Position numbers and translations under genes: made by a program. A DNA stretch of 64,000 bases from Bimuria novae-zelandiae CBS 107.79 (taxonomy: Eukaryota; Ascomycota; Dothideomycetes; Pleosporales; Didymosphaeriaceae). The stretch spans positions 148,140 through 212,139 of the forward strand of contig ML976728.1 in assembly GCA_010015655.1 (NCBI GenBank). The letters are read 5' to 3'. The first letter of the stretch is position 1. Each line of letters begins with the position of its first letter. The notes beneath the pieces are model-generated. The model did not search any database and was not told the origin of the DNA. It saw only the letters and a list, made by a program, of their open reading frames with translations. Shown here in pieces: positions 11,144 through 23,000 of this stretch.

Positions 11144-11618
11144 ATGCATACACACAGCTTCTTGTTCACTCTCGCGTCATGTGTTGCCTTCGTTTCCGTT
11201 GACATCTAAGCGTGATTCGACATCAATCAGATCGAAAACGCCTGCGGTGCGATCACCAAGCATGGCAATCTTATCGAGGGAAATCCGTATCAGCAGATCG
11301 GGATGATGTATGATAGCTCGGGTGAACAGCCGTCGCACAAAATCTGCCTCGGCATCCAGGTCGTGTCCGAGACCGTTTGCTTGTTCAATCCTGATTTCAA
11401 CAGCACGACCTTCCACCTTACGAGTGGACACGAAGTAGCGCTCTATAGGTATGTGAACAGCGTGCTATTTTTGTAGAATGTGCAGATATGCTAACGAGCT
11501 GGGTAGGGATGAGTTTTGTTCAGAGTTCCTAGACTACCCCATGGTGGAAGGAGAGAATGATACGGTGCTGCAATCCAATGGAACTTTCCGATCTTATATC
11601 GCTTGGAACAAGGGATAG
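11144..11618 (+). pseudogene. Small secreted cysteine-containing protein, probable pseudogene
   Basis: The ATG starts MHTHSFLFTLASCVAFVS, a good signal peptide. The frame then meets TAA (11207-11209) and TGA (11213-11215) before continuing without interruption through ENACGAITKHG, SHKICLG and TVCLFNPDF. A canonical 58 nt intron (11449-11506; GTATGT, TGCTAAC, GGTAG) joins to DEFCSEFLDYP and a terminal TAG at 11616-11618. The predicted mature part has four cysteines and an N-glycosylation sequon (NST), about 110 residues. No known domain recognised. The two stops look like decay; skipping them as an intron of about 33 nt (GTTGAC...ATCAG) would keep frame, but that is shorter than fungal introns normally are. 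Confidence 0.6.
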
Positions 11619-11716
11619 GAGATACCGGAGCAGAAGGTTCTTAGTGGCAGGGTTGCAGCGGTCTTTCCTTGGTCTATGAGTATGTAGCTAGGAAATTTCC
11701 CCCGGCAGAATTATCG

Positions 11717-13989
11717 CTACGACCAGTCCAAAGCACCGAGAGCACTTTGCTCTCCGCTGAGCATGCCGCTCTCCCGAGCAATCCCGGCCTGGAAATTGTC
11801 CACCCAAGCATCGATCTGTTCCCAGTTCATCTCTTCACCAAAGTCTAACGATTGACCGAGAAAAGCGTCCCCTAGTATCCCCTCCTGATCTTGACTTATT
11901 GGCCAACTAGATGGCTCTGATTCCCCCAAGGTCTCATTTGGAGTTGTGGCCGTCGTGTTACTATCCGATTCCAACGTGGATGGCGTGTCGGCTGTCCTTT
12001 TTGGTGTCTGTAAAGCCTTGCGCCTCGAAGCTTGGGCTTTCAAAAGCATCACTAGTAGCGGCTGCCACAAAGAATTCTTCTTGTTCGCTGTGACGATGTT
12101 GATAAACCCTCGAGCGATCAGACTGTTGTGCTCCTCCAACGTCCCAAAGAATGCATTGATGACTTCCCAGGCACGATCGACAGCAGGCCCTGAAGTATGC
12201 TTGCAGAGTTGCACTAGAAGATAAGCTAGAGCATGCCACTGAGTATACTTGCAGCGAAAGAACCACCCAAATTGTCGGTAACGATTTGGCAGTTGATGGG
12301 ATATCTCAAGGACATCCGCATTGTATCGCAAAAGGGGCTCATCCAACACGTCCTTATCTTCGGGCTCCTGCGATCTTGATCCATCATACATCAGCTTCCA
12401 AAGCCTTGCCATGAGTAGTCGAAGACCGAGAGCACAGACACGCGAGAACTCCGAAGTATCAGTGAAGTACTTGAAATATACTTCCCTATACCGCTGTATT
12501 TGCTCGTTGATCACAGCATCCTTCTCCTCGTTCGTCGTGGATGGCCCAAAATGTGCTCGCTTGAACCTCAGCTTGGTCTGTGTCATCTCGATCTTGATCA
12601 ATGTTAATGTCATTTCAGTCAATTCGTCCCTAGGTAGCACGCATTGTCCATAGATGTTGGGCTCGATATCAATATCATTGACGTGAAGTGGAAGTGGAGC
12701 GCTCATTACCAACGGTATGTGGGGTTCGAGGCCACAGTTCTCTGAAACTCGAACGTCGATCTGGGCTAAGGACCACCAGACACGACGACGCACTTCAGTT
12801 TCAACTGGAGTGAAGGGGAATGAATGATCTTCCATGTGCAACCCGACAGCTTGAGCTAAGCTGATGGAGATGCCGCAGATCATCCACGTTGAACGCGAGT
12901 TTTCTTGGGCGAACACCAGATAGATTGCAAGACTTTGGAGCACAGTTACTTCCTGGGTTGACAACCAGTTCGCTTGCTTTAAAGCTTGCTCAAACGAAGC
13001 TCGGTATTTGTGTACGAGTGGTTTCTTCCCTATTCCATATAGAGCTTGGCAGGTCTCCGAGGTGGAGGATGCAATAGCCGCATACCAAATGGCGAACAAT
13101 AAAGTTTCTTCGGAGGCGCCAATGCGAAGGCCTTTCGAAGCGTCGGCGATGATGCGAGCTACATCAGGTTTATATATCACCTTGAGCATGTTGTCGACGT
13201 GTTGAGTATAGTAATCCCATAATTTCGGAATGGCTTGGAGTGGCGGATATAAGGTGCGAAGATCCTTCGGGTCGGTTGGCGCGGCGAGAAGAGCGCTTGT
13301 GTTGGGAGCTTTAGGCCGCTCGTTTGCAATAGGTTGGCCAAAGCCAGAAGATTCAGTGTTTGCAGCAGTATCGCTTGCAAGAACCGTTTCGAAGTACGAG
13401 ACCTACAACATCAGCAACGCATTCGGCCCTAGATATAATCGTGTATAGAGTGCTTTGCCCGTACCTGCTTATTCTTTTCGCTGTTGATGTAATGGGATTT
13501 CCCATCAGAGTCGACCGTCAGCCTTCCTTGGCCAGCTGTGGTGGTATTATTGTTTGTCCTATATGTTCGATTGCGCAAGCTTTGGGGGATCATGGCGTCC
13601 TCTTCCTCCTCATCTTCTTCATTGCCATATTCTTGGGGCGGCTCTGCAGAATGATTTGATGTAAGGTCACTGCCTAGGCTGTCTGCTCTGCCGCTGTTAC
13701 GTGCTTTCTCTTGGTCCAATAGCTGTGATTGCGGGACTGGAAGCAAAGGTCTGGGTAAAGTTGCTTCAGGATGTGGTTTCTGAGTCTTTCTTGGACGCCT
13801 GGCGGAGTAAACGCACTGTATCTCATGTCTCCGGCAGTTTGCGCAGCCTGTCAGAATCTTATCACATTTGACTCTTCTTTGGCGGCAAAGAATACATGCT
13901 GAACATAAGCGAGTTAGCAAGATTGGTGTACAAAGTTTGGACAAAAATAGAGAATCGAAATAAGAGACTGCAGTGGGGGGAGAAGACAA
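11717..13989 (-). CDS. Zn2Cys6 fungal transcription factor
   Basis: The DNA-binding cluster CxxC-x6-C-x6-CxxC-x6-C starts at CILCRQRRVKCDK (13896 downward) and is followed by a basic linker, then an acidic stretch (EEDEEEEDA). A 62 nt intron (13464-13403; GTACGG, GCTGATG, TGTAG) joins NSEKNKQ in frame to VSYFETVLASD. The second exon (13402-11717, 561 codons) contains the fungal regulatory middle-homology domain (YLVFAQENSRSTWMICGISI, RRRVWWSLAQIDVR) and an acidic C-terminus likely to be the activation region. The 5' end is uncertain: no in-frame ATG precedes the zinc cluster, and an acceptor TTCAG with GCTAAC branch point at about 13899-13915 implies a further short 5' exon, perhaps with ATG at 14017. 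It is a candidate cluster regulator by position; no disabling mutation seen. Confidence 0.88.
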
Positions 13990-14709
13990 TTAAATCCCTC
14001 TCGGCAGGCTGCAGCATGTGTCTAGGTGTGGATTTGAACTAATGGCGAATCCAGACGCTAGCCTAGAACTAGGGTCTATCATATCCGACTTGAAATTGCG
14101 ACATTCGACTTGGGCGCAATAAATTTTTAGAGTGCGGCTGTGGCGTGTGAGAAAACATACCGTATTGATGGAGGGGCCGGCTCTGAGACACTGCCTGTAT
14201 GTCGCCCATGACCTGGTATATGCCGCGGTTAACGCAGTGACCTACCCATAAGTATCTTCTTTTTTAATCATATGAGCAGGAAGCGTCTGATGGATGAGAA
14301 CAGAGTTTTCAATCTCACCTCCGCAGCCGCGGCTGAGCAAATGAGGGTTTGAGCCCTAACTCCGTACCGCCGGATAGCTTGCGCGCCTCCACCTCGAAGG
14401 GCAAGGAAAAGCGGAAAAGGCGTGCGGTAGTGTTACTCGTCAAGCGTATAGTGGGGTCCGTGATCTCTGGTCGTTGATGAAGTCGTTCGAGTGTTGGCAG
14501 CTGCGGACCTGCGCTGTCGCTCACGGTTCCATTGTCATAGCTCTAAGCTAACCTCTTTAAGAAGATTGTCACGTGATTTGGAAGTGCCTGCGAGCATCCA
14601 TCCATACATTGACCCGTTGATATTGAGCTCTCGAGCCCCTGCCGGTAGCTACACTGGAACTAATTCCCTCAAATATTTTAACCTTATATTTAATTCGTGG
14701 CGTGCCTAG
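13990..14709. other. Intergenic between the regulator and the transposon block
   Basis: Moderately GC-rich, with no supported gene. A minus-strand open stretch (14524-14315, 69 codons) has no ATG in frame and an upstream stop, so it is not called. The transposon block begins at 14710. Confidence 0.45.
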
Positions 14710-14711
14710 TA

Positions 14712-17700
14712 ACGTACTCCACAAGCGAGCTGGACACAGGCGAGCTGGACACTTTGCCAAGATCCCGCCAAAATGAATTATCGCATATAACAAAACGCAA
14801 TGTCTTAATGACATAGTACTTTATTAGACTTAAAAGAAGCCTATATATAGCTCGCGCCCTAGGCTCTTAAATAAGATAACGTGTTTTACAAGCGAGTCGG
14901 CCATACCCGCGCCACTCGCCAACCCTGCGGGTTGGCGCTGCGCAGCTCAACGTAACTTCACGGCTCAACGTCACTTTTTATAGCGAATTGACTTCGAGGA
15001 AGATTTTGACGGCGAATACTTCAATTATATGACGATATATACGCTGGCGTCGGTGTAGCAAGTAGGGCAGGATCTACTGTCATCTCTCTGAGAGATGGCA
15101 CCTGCAGGGGCTGACTTTGTGGTGCCTGCAAGTGCGCGTCCTCGTACGTTTTTGCAGCCTGTCTAGCAGCCTTTTGTGCCTCCTGCTCCACACGATGATC
15201 AATAGCTTCTCGCGCTGCCATTACGGTGACTACGCTGCCTTTCTATACTGCCTAGCATCTTTAACCTGCCTTTTCTAGCGCTACTAGGCTACTATAGTAA
15301 TAATTAAAAGGTCTCGCTAGGCTAGCGCGAGACTATTAATAAGTAATTGTAAGTTTTTTAAAAACTTTTTAAGCTTATAGCTTAAAATATTATTCTTTTT
15401 TAGAGCGCGCAATATCTTTTTATACTACTATTAGTATAATATAGGCGTATTAGTAATAGGCAATAAATTATTTATAAATAAAAGTAATAGTAACGCTGTA
15501 TGCACTATAGGCAGCTTTATATATATAATTTCTAAATTAAATAAAAAGATACCTAACTTCTCTTAAGCACTAAGTATAGTACTACGTTTAAAAGTAGCTA
15601 TTCTAATACTATAATACGCGTGTAAGAATTTAACTTTATTAAAATTAGTATACCTAGTACGTATACCTATCTTTATAGCCTTCTTATAATTATTCTTTGA
15701 TAGCTAAAAATAGACAACGTTAAGAGACTACAGGTGATGAAATACGTAAGGCAATAATAATAAAAATATTATATTATACCTATTATACTACTTAATAAAC
15801 TCAATAGTTTAATAGCTACCTAATTTATTAAATATAAGTAATTATTATACGCTCTTCTATCCCGCACGTGTTTATTTTTTTTTTAAAAAAATATTAATTA
15901 TTTAATTAATATTAAATTATTAGTATAGCTAGACATTAATAAAGTAATTATATAATTATTAAGTAGCGTAGTATTAATACACTATTAATAAAAGTAATTA
16001 ATAATCTGCATAATAAGTATACAATTAAAAACTTTATTATTACTAAAAATTAATTTAATTAAGGTAATAGAGTCGTACGAGGTCTCGAACGCGAAGACTT
16101 AAAAGTAATTTAATTTTTGTAGTAATAATTTATTAGCTATTACTAACGCCTATATAGAATCTAGTTTTGTCTATATTATAGGTGTCTAATAAAGTACTTC
16201 TATAGGTAATAATAACCTTTTTAAGCTTAGTAAAATACGAAAAATATACTTTAGTTATTACTATTACTATCTTATTATTTTTATATAACTTCTACTTCTT
16301 TTATATACGTACGCGAATTATGTCTAGCCTTACTATAATATCTATAGCGCTATTAAGTTATTTTACTTTTATTAGCGTGCACCCTTTTCTTTACCTTCTT
16401 TTTATTATTATGCGCTGTAGAGTCCTTTAGGGTAACGAGTTATTAGCCCTTTTTAACTATTGTAAGGACGAGCTCGGGCTCTTGCATTAAGTGAGTAGAT
16501 GAGGTAGATTGGCTCCATTTCAGCTACACTAAGATAAGGAGGCTGTAGGTACACAGGGCTCGCGCGCTTTTGTGCGCAGCCATCAGAGCGGAACAACTAT
16601 CTATCTAAGGCAGCTGCGCTAGGTGAGCGAGTAGCTGCACTAGGGCGTAAGGCAGTTGCGCCTCGTACGCGAGGTCATGTGGCCTGCTAGCATGGCTGGC
16701 TATTATAGCTATAAGAACTTCTTCCTACTATAGTTACTTTCTCTTATATAATTTCTATTACGTGCTAGCCTTATTAGTGGCCTAAAGCTTAGTAATTTGC
16801 TTTTACATTAATACTATCTTATACGCTACTAGTATAGCGCCTTTTACTTTTTTTTTTTTTTTTTTTTAAAAAAAACCTTAACTATACTTATTAAGAAACT
16901 ATTTAGGTGCCTTCAAATCCTCTCCTTTATTAGCGTTAATTATAAACTAAATTCTAAAATATTACTAGACGTCTATAACTGCTATAGGCTATTATTAGCT
17001 ACTAGTAGTAATAGAATACGTAAGTAGACGTGAAGCTTTAATATTATTACTTATAGCTTTAAAAGTAGTAATAAAATAAAGTAGAAATTTAATTTTCGTA
17101 ATATGCGTAATATAGTTATATATAATATTCTTAGCTTAGCGCCTATACGCCTTCTTTAATAGTAAACAATACCTTATATCTAGTGGCTACAAGAGGTGCG
17201 ATAAATATAAAAGTGTATAAAAAGTAATAATTTTATTATTTTTATAATATTACTAGAATTTAAGTAAGTTATAGCTCTTATAACAATTAATAATAAGTAG
17301 GTAATAACTACTAATAGTATACTTTTTTATATATGCATTAGAGTACTTTAGCTATTCTTAGAGACTATAATAACCTAAATATAAGGTAGATCCTTCTCTT
17401 TATACTAGATAGTAAGGTAGTGCTTGTTCTAGAAAATACGAAAGTATAAAATCGCCTAACCTATTATATTAATATCCTAAATAGCTATAATTTACTTTTA
17501 ATTATCTTGCTATACGCCCTTTAGCCTGTCTTAATATTTAAAACTTATAATAATTGCTTTTATTAATATTATACCTATTATAAAGCTAGTCTTATTAAAG
17601 TTATAAGTATTCTTATTTAGGATACTATGCTTGGCTTTAGTATTCTTTATAGGCGAGAACTAGTCTTATATAATTTAGGACCCTTATACAGGGCTTTTTT

Positions 17701-18174
17701 ATAATTATACTTTGAATTAAATATAACTTAAAGCTCTAGCTAGCGCTTTATAAAGTTTATATCTTAGTTTTAGCTAATAGGCTTACGGCGCTACTTAGCT
17801 AGTAAAGAATTAGCTATATTTTTTTATAATAATAAGCTAGGACGGAAATATTTACGCATGTAGGTTAAGTATATACTAAATAATTACTTACTCTTCTATT
17901 AGAAGAAGATTTATAAAATTAACTATATAATAAGGTTAAAAGATTACTTTAGCGTATCTTTATCTTAGTATTCTTTTAATAACGCTATAAACTACTATAG
18001 CGCGTAGAATTAAAAGAAATAGATTTTCTTTAATAGCTTAAAGCGGAAGCTATAATTAAGCTTTTTTTTTATTTTTATAATAAGTTAGGTGGTTAAGATA
18101 TCGCATTATTCCATAGGTAATAGTATATTTTGACAGGGTCTTGGAATTTCTGGCCACTCGCTTGTGGAGTATGT
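14712..18174. mobile_element. DNA transposon G, terminal inverted repeats, TA target duplication
   Basis: The left end (14712) reads ACGTACTCCACAAGCGAG and the right end, on the other strand, ACATACTCCACAAGCGAG; both are flanked by TA (14710-14711 and 18175-18176), as for Tc1/mariner-pogo elements. The left end has a direct repeat of CGAGCTGGACAC. A 66-codon minus-strand open frame at 15221-15021 rich in Ala, Glu and Gln resembles the C-terminal tails of pogo/Fot1 transposases in composition only. The interior beyond 15300 is AT-rich, RIP-damaged and contains a solo LTR (16461-16707). Other copies of the ACAAGCGAG end motif occur at about 6476, 14888 and 18553, so some of the interior may be nested material. 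Confidence 0.6.
16461..16707 (-). repeat. Solo LTR, diverged copy of the element C LTR
   Basis: 247 bp, the same length as the LTRs of element C and collinear with them end to end, with many C-to-T and G-to-A differences. Flanks actat (16456-16460) and gctat (16708-16712) look like a 5 bp target duplication differing by one RIP-type base. No internal sequence follows, so it is a solo LTR left by recombination. It lies inside transposon G. Strand is given relative to the coding strand of element C. Confidence 0.75.
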
Positions 18175-18220
18175 TATAACGCTCTACTATACTTTATAAT
18201 ATCTCCTAAAATATACTAGG

Positions 18221-18480
18221 TGTGACGGCCCAGTACACTGGCAGGTCACATAATCTCGCGCCTAAGCGCGACTGCCTTACGCCTAAGCGCGACTGCTTCC
18301 CACACCTAGGGCAACTACTCGCGTAGATAGGGTCCGAAGGGTTATTCTGTGCCAAATAATAGCGTATAAAAGCGCTACGGGCCTATATACCTAGAAGTTT
18401 CCGTATTTTAGTGTAGCTAAAGTAGAGCCAACTTACCTTATCTAATTTTCTAAATGTAGGAACCTATACTTATCCTTATA
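18221..18480 (+). repeat. LTR of the element C family, opposite orientation, with TATA box
   Basis: Begins TGTGACGGCC and ends ATCCTTATA; its length (260 bp) and layout match the reverse complement of the element C LTR. It retains TATAAAAG at 18365-18372 about 35-40 nt before TATTTTAGTGTAG, the segment corresponding to the putative transcript start of element C. The 5 bp flanks do not match, so it may be truncated or rearranged. Confidence 0.65.
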
Positions 18481-19795
18481 TTATATTAAGATCTTTTAAT
18501 GCCTTACTAGAGAATAGTAATAGAATATTTAGTTAAACTAACATACTTTATAAGCGAGCTAGACATACAAGCCAGCCGGATACTCTATCAAGACCCTACG
18601 AAAATCTATACTATAGGCGATAGTATTGAACGTGCATTAATAAATATAAGAAATTATAAAAAGCTAATTTACTTAGAATTTACTTTTATAGCCTACTTAT
18701 AGGTACTTCAGTTATATCTAGCCTTACTATAGTATTTATAGTACTATTCAACTAATTTACTTTTATTAGCGCGTACCTTCTTTTATAAACGTGGTATTCT
18801 TAGTCGCTACTCTACGTGCCTATATATATAAAGAGGCAGTCCCTATATAAGGGGCTTTAACTATTAAGACCTTAGCCTATTATTTAGGAGACCTCTATCA
18901 ACTATTATAAGATTACTCTTATATTGCTTTAAATAGATTAGAGTATAAGGAGTTATCTTAATTTATAAACCTCTTACTACTAATTAATAATAACTTATTA
19001 CTTAATAGGCTTATGCTCTAGATATTCTGTATTAAAGATATCTTTTTAAAAGGTTATTAGGAATCTTTAGGTTCTATTTTAAGGTAGTTCTTACCTAGCA
19101 TACTTAGCTTAGCCTCCTACTACCTTACGCTCTATGCTGTAGTTATTTAAATCAACTATATTTTAAGTTTTTATTAAAGTATTAGTATTATAGTTTTGCG
19201 TACGCGTTGCCTAATACCTAGTAAATTAAATTTTTAGTTAGGTCTTTTTAATAGGATATTTACTAAATTATCCGCCATAAGCTTATATTTAGTTTTAAAA
19301 TTAAACTTAGCTAACTACTGAGCCTAATAGGCTTATTTAGAGTAGAGGGACCTCGTTATTATAAAGTACTTAAAAGTATTATTGTTAAAAAGTATATAAA
19401 TTATATTTAAGGCATAGGCAGCATAGTGCTACTATTATTTAAATATTAATATAATAGTATATATTTCCTTTTCAAAGGTAGGCTACTTAATTTCTAGTCC
19501 CGTAATTTTTTATTTTAATAAAATTAGTTTCTAGCGTCTTTTTAAAGCCGTACTAGTATTTTATAGTTGAAGTAATATAGCCACTATCACGAAGTCTAAA
19601 ATATTAGTAATAATAATTACTAGCTTTTTTAAGTAAAAGTATTATAATACTAGCGCGCTTATAAGCTTTTACTTTAGCTTTCTTTAACTATTTCTAAGAA
19701 AGATACTATTTTATTAAATTTTTTTAGGTTTACTTCTTCTCCATCTTCTACGAGGTCTCCAGGCTCGACTTTAGGTTTTAGATAGTTTTTAGCAG
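18481..19795 (-). mobile_element. Gypsy relic F, left part (integrase/RNase H side)
   Basis: RIP-damaged. On the minus strand around 19420-19200 the RNase H/tether region of a Gypsy pol can be read through stops (LKYF-TTRSL-S-QVR-A, then AKFNFKIKY-LMADNLV). The RT-side part lies at 52849-53775; element E inserted between them, as shown by the agcag duplication (19791-19795 and 52844-52848). No LTR of F was found on this side; the 18481-18780 stretch is unassigned AT-rich relic with an ACAAGCGAG-like motif. Confidence 0.6.
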
Positions 19796-20010
19796 TGTAA
19801 GGGACTACGCTCGAGGAGCAGGTGCCATAAGATACTAAAGAGTTATATTAGCTAGGGAGCTCTAAATAGTGTTTAGAACTTAAAATACGGAGGTAGCTTA
19901 GCGCGGATAATCCATTTCGCTAAGCTTATATTTAATTCTTAATTAGGTAATTGCGTGCTTAGGGGTTTCTAAAATTTTATTAAAGATTTTTTAGGGTCTT
20001 ATCCCTTATA
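19796..20010 (-). repeat. LTR of element E (3' LTR, left)
   Basis: Starts TGTAAGGGACTACGCTCGAG and ends TCTTATCCCTTATA; aligned along its full length with 52629-52843 apart from transitions. Confidence 0.8.
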
Positions 20011-23000
20011 TTACTCCCCACTTTAGGCAAGTCCCCCTTTTCTCTTAGTGCCTCTAAAAACTATTTAGTAGTGTACTACCCCTAGTTCTATATACAGCTA
20101 AGAACTCTTTTTAGCGGGTTAACACCTTTGTATCACGTAGGACCGTTGCTAGCTCTAAGGTAGGCAAGACGTAGCCTATCTACTTAACCTTATACTATAA
20201 TTTCTAACCTCTACCTCATAGTCTCTACGTTTTGCTAAGGATTTCCTTAACCTAGTACTTTAATTATCCTTTAACTTATAGAGGCTATAGCTAGAAGTTG
20301 CCTTATAACTAGCTAAAAATTAAGTCTATCTTAGTAAGCTATAGTCTATTAATATTAAATTTATTCTGTAGTCCTAGAGGCGTGTTAAGGTGGATAGTAT
20401 AGCTATTAATTATTTTAGTAATAGTGTACTTTGCGTTCCTTTAGCCTAGCTTCTTTAATCTTTAGCTAGTAAATAGTTAGGTATTTAGACGTAAAAATAC
20501 ATTATCTTTAACTTATAATTAGATAGATTGTTTTAGTACTAGTTAGCTTAGCGTTTTTATTCTTATTAGGCCTTTACTTTGCATGCTTATGATAGTTTAA
20601 CTACGCCTTAAAGCTTCTTTATAAATAACTTAGCTTTTTTATAGCTATTCTATTATGCTATAGTCGTGGCCGATAGCTATTTAGTTAACGTTTCTAACTA
20701 TACTAGATTAACATTATACCTATACTATAAGAAGAAGGGGGAGAACTTAGTTAACATTACTTTTTATCCCTAGATTATAATTTAGGCTATTAGGCAGAGC
20801 CGCGCCTAGTTATCCTAAGCCTAATAAGTAAATGCCTAGATATATGCCTTTTACGTACTATTTATCTATTTAGTACTTCTGTTAGTTTAGGGGTAGAAAG
20901 CTATTAAGAGTCTCTACTTAATATTTAGAACTTAGTAGAGATAGGTCTAAAAATTACTTATAAACTAATTACCTTATTTAGAAGTAATAGCGTCTAAGAG
21001 CTAGTAGTAGGCTACTACGTATTTTATAAACGCCTAAATAACTATTTCTATCTTCATATTTATAAAAGAGGCAAATACCGTATATTTACTTAATTAGTTA
21101 ATAATAACTATTAGATTTATTTTCCTATTACTCTTAAGTAGTTATATAATAGAGTTAGTAAAGATCTCTTTCTATATCTAATTAGGGATTAAGAGGGGCT
21201 TTAGCAGACTATGTAAGCTATCTTAGTAGGGTTTAGTCCTTTTTTATATATTATGGGTCTGTATATATCTTTAAATGTTATTTAACATGCCAGGCTAGAA
21301 GTAATCGCGGGTAAGGATTTTATACATAACTTTTTAGCCTAAGTAGCCTATAACTAGGGACGCGTACGCTAACTTGATTAATTTTATATATAAAGAGTTA
21401 CTAATAAGTATTTGTTTTTTATTTTAAAAGAATAAATTAGTCCTGTCTAAGTAGCATTTAGAGACTAAATACTTAAGCTGTAAAGTACTGAGGAAACGCT
21501 TTAAATAGTTTAGAACTACTCTCTTAGCTTTTTAAAATAATATATCCGCTTATGCGGCCTGCTACTAGAGCATCTCTAGTTTATTTTACTTACTTTTTTT
21601 ACGTTTCGCGGCGTTAGTAGGATATATATTATTTTAATTAGCATTTAGTTTAGTAGGAGCCCTAATTAGAGATATCTAAAGTGCTATATAGCCTGTACTA
21701 GTTTATCTAATTTAAAAGGTCCTTTAGAGTAGTTTTTATAATACTAAGTAGTTAGTCTTAGTACTTACGCTAATTAATACCTTATATATTTATTTTAAAC
21801 TCTATTTAAACGGTCTTATTCTTTATAAGATAATACATTTACTTAGATATTAAGCTTCTTTAGTCTATACAGAATCGTAATATTATACTAGCTAAAATTA
21901 TTTAATTAGCGTACTTATCTTTTATTTAGCATGCGTAGCTTTATAAAGTACTTAAAGTTCTTATAGCCTATAATAACCTTAAAGGTCTTTACTAATTATA
22001 GCTTAAGTTTTTATTCCTCCAAGCTTTTAATTATTGCCAGGAGTTCCTTATTATAAATTTTATAATTATATTTAGCAAGCAAGTTTTTGCGAGAAAAGTA
22101 GGCATAAGGACGTAGTATTTCTTAGCTATTATACTAAAAAAGTACTTCTCTAGTAACGTACGTAAAGGAATTATACTTAATAACTATTTCCTATTCTAAA
22201 TAGATTTAAGCTAGTATAGGCTTAGAGATAAAGATCTTTTTTAACTTATTAAACGCCTCTTACTCCTCCTTAGTCTACTAGAAGGTAACGTCCCCTATTA
22301 TGTGAGTAAGAGGAGCCGCGGTACTAGAAAAATCCTTAATAAATTTTTAGTACAAGTATCGCAGAAGCTCGCAGACTCCTGGCTAAAACTTTATTATACG
22401 AGCTAGGATTAAGCCAAGTAGCTAAGTAGTTAAGCACGTAATTCCCTTAACTTTATAAATAGCTAGGCGTCTTAGTAGATCTTCTACCCTTTAATAGACT
22501 TTATTTACGAGCTCCCTAATCGTTGTGACTGTGGATCACAAGAAGTATTTCAATTTAAGAAATAATTAGACGCCTTTAATATTTTTTAGAGCTTTCTATT
22601 CCCTAATTATATTAACTTTTTTAAAGTCTATTTAAATTCGTTTTCTAGCCTTAATAATAAAGCCTAGGTACTTAGTAGTCTTCACTTTAAATTTACACTT
22701 ATAAATATTAACAAATAATCCTACTTTACTTAACCTAGATAGAACCTCATCCACTTATGCCTAATACTTGTTTAGAGAGCTATTTATATAGATAAGGATG
22801 TTGTTTAGGTATGTCATGTAGAAATCGTCTAGGAACTTGCGTAGTATCTAGTTAATATACCTTTAAAAGGCGCTTAGAGCGTTTACTAGACTAAATAGTC
22901 TAAAACATACTTAAAACACTATTAGGTACTTATCGCCTTCCCTTATCTTAATCGTATAGAAAGCAGTAATAACATTAAGCTTAGTAAACTATTTTACTTT

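Noticed and set aside
14315..14524. 69-codon minus-strand frame
   Set aside because: Starts at GTG, with an in-frame stop upstream and no ATG; no family recognised.
15021..15221. 66-codon open frame on minus, possible gene
   Set aside because: It lies inside transposon G, has low-complexity Ala/Glu/Gln content and no host-gene features; treated as transposon sequence.
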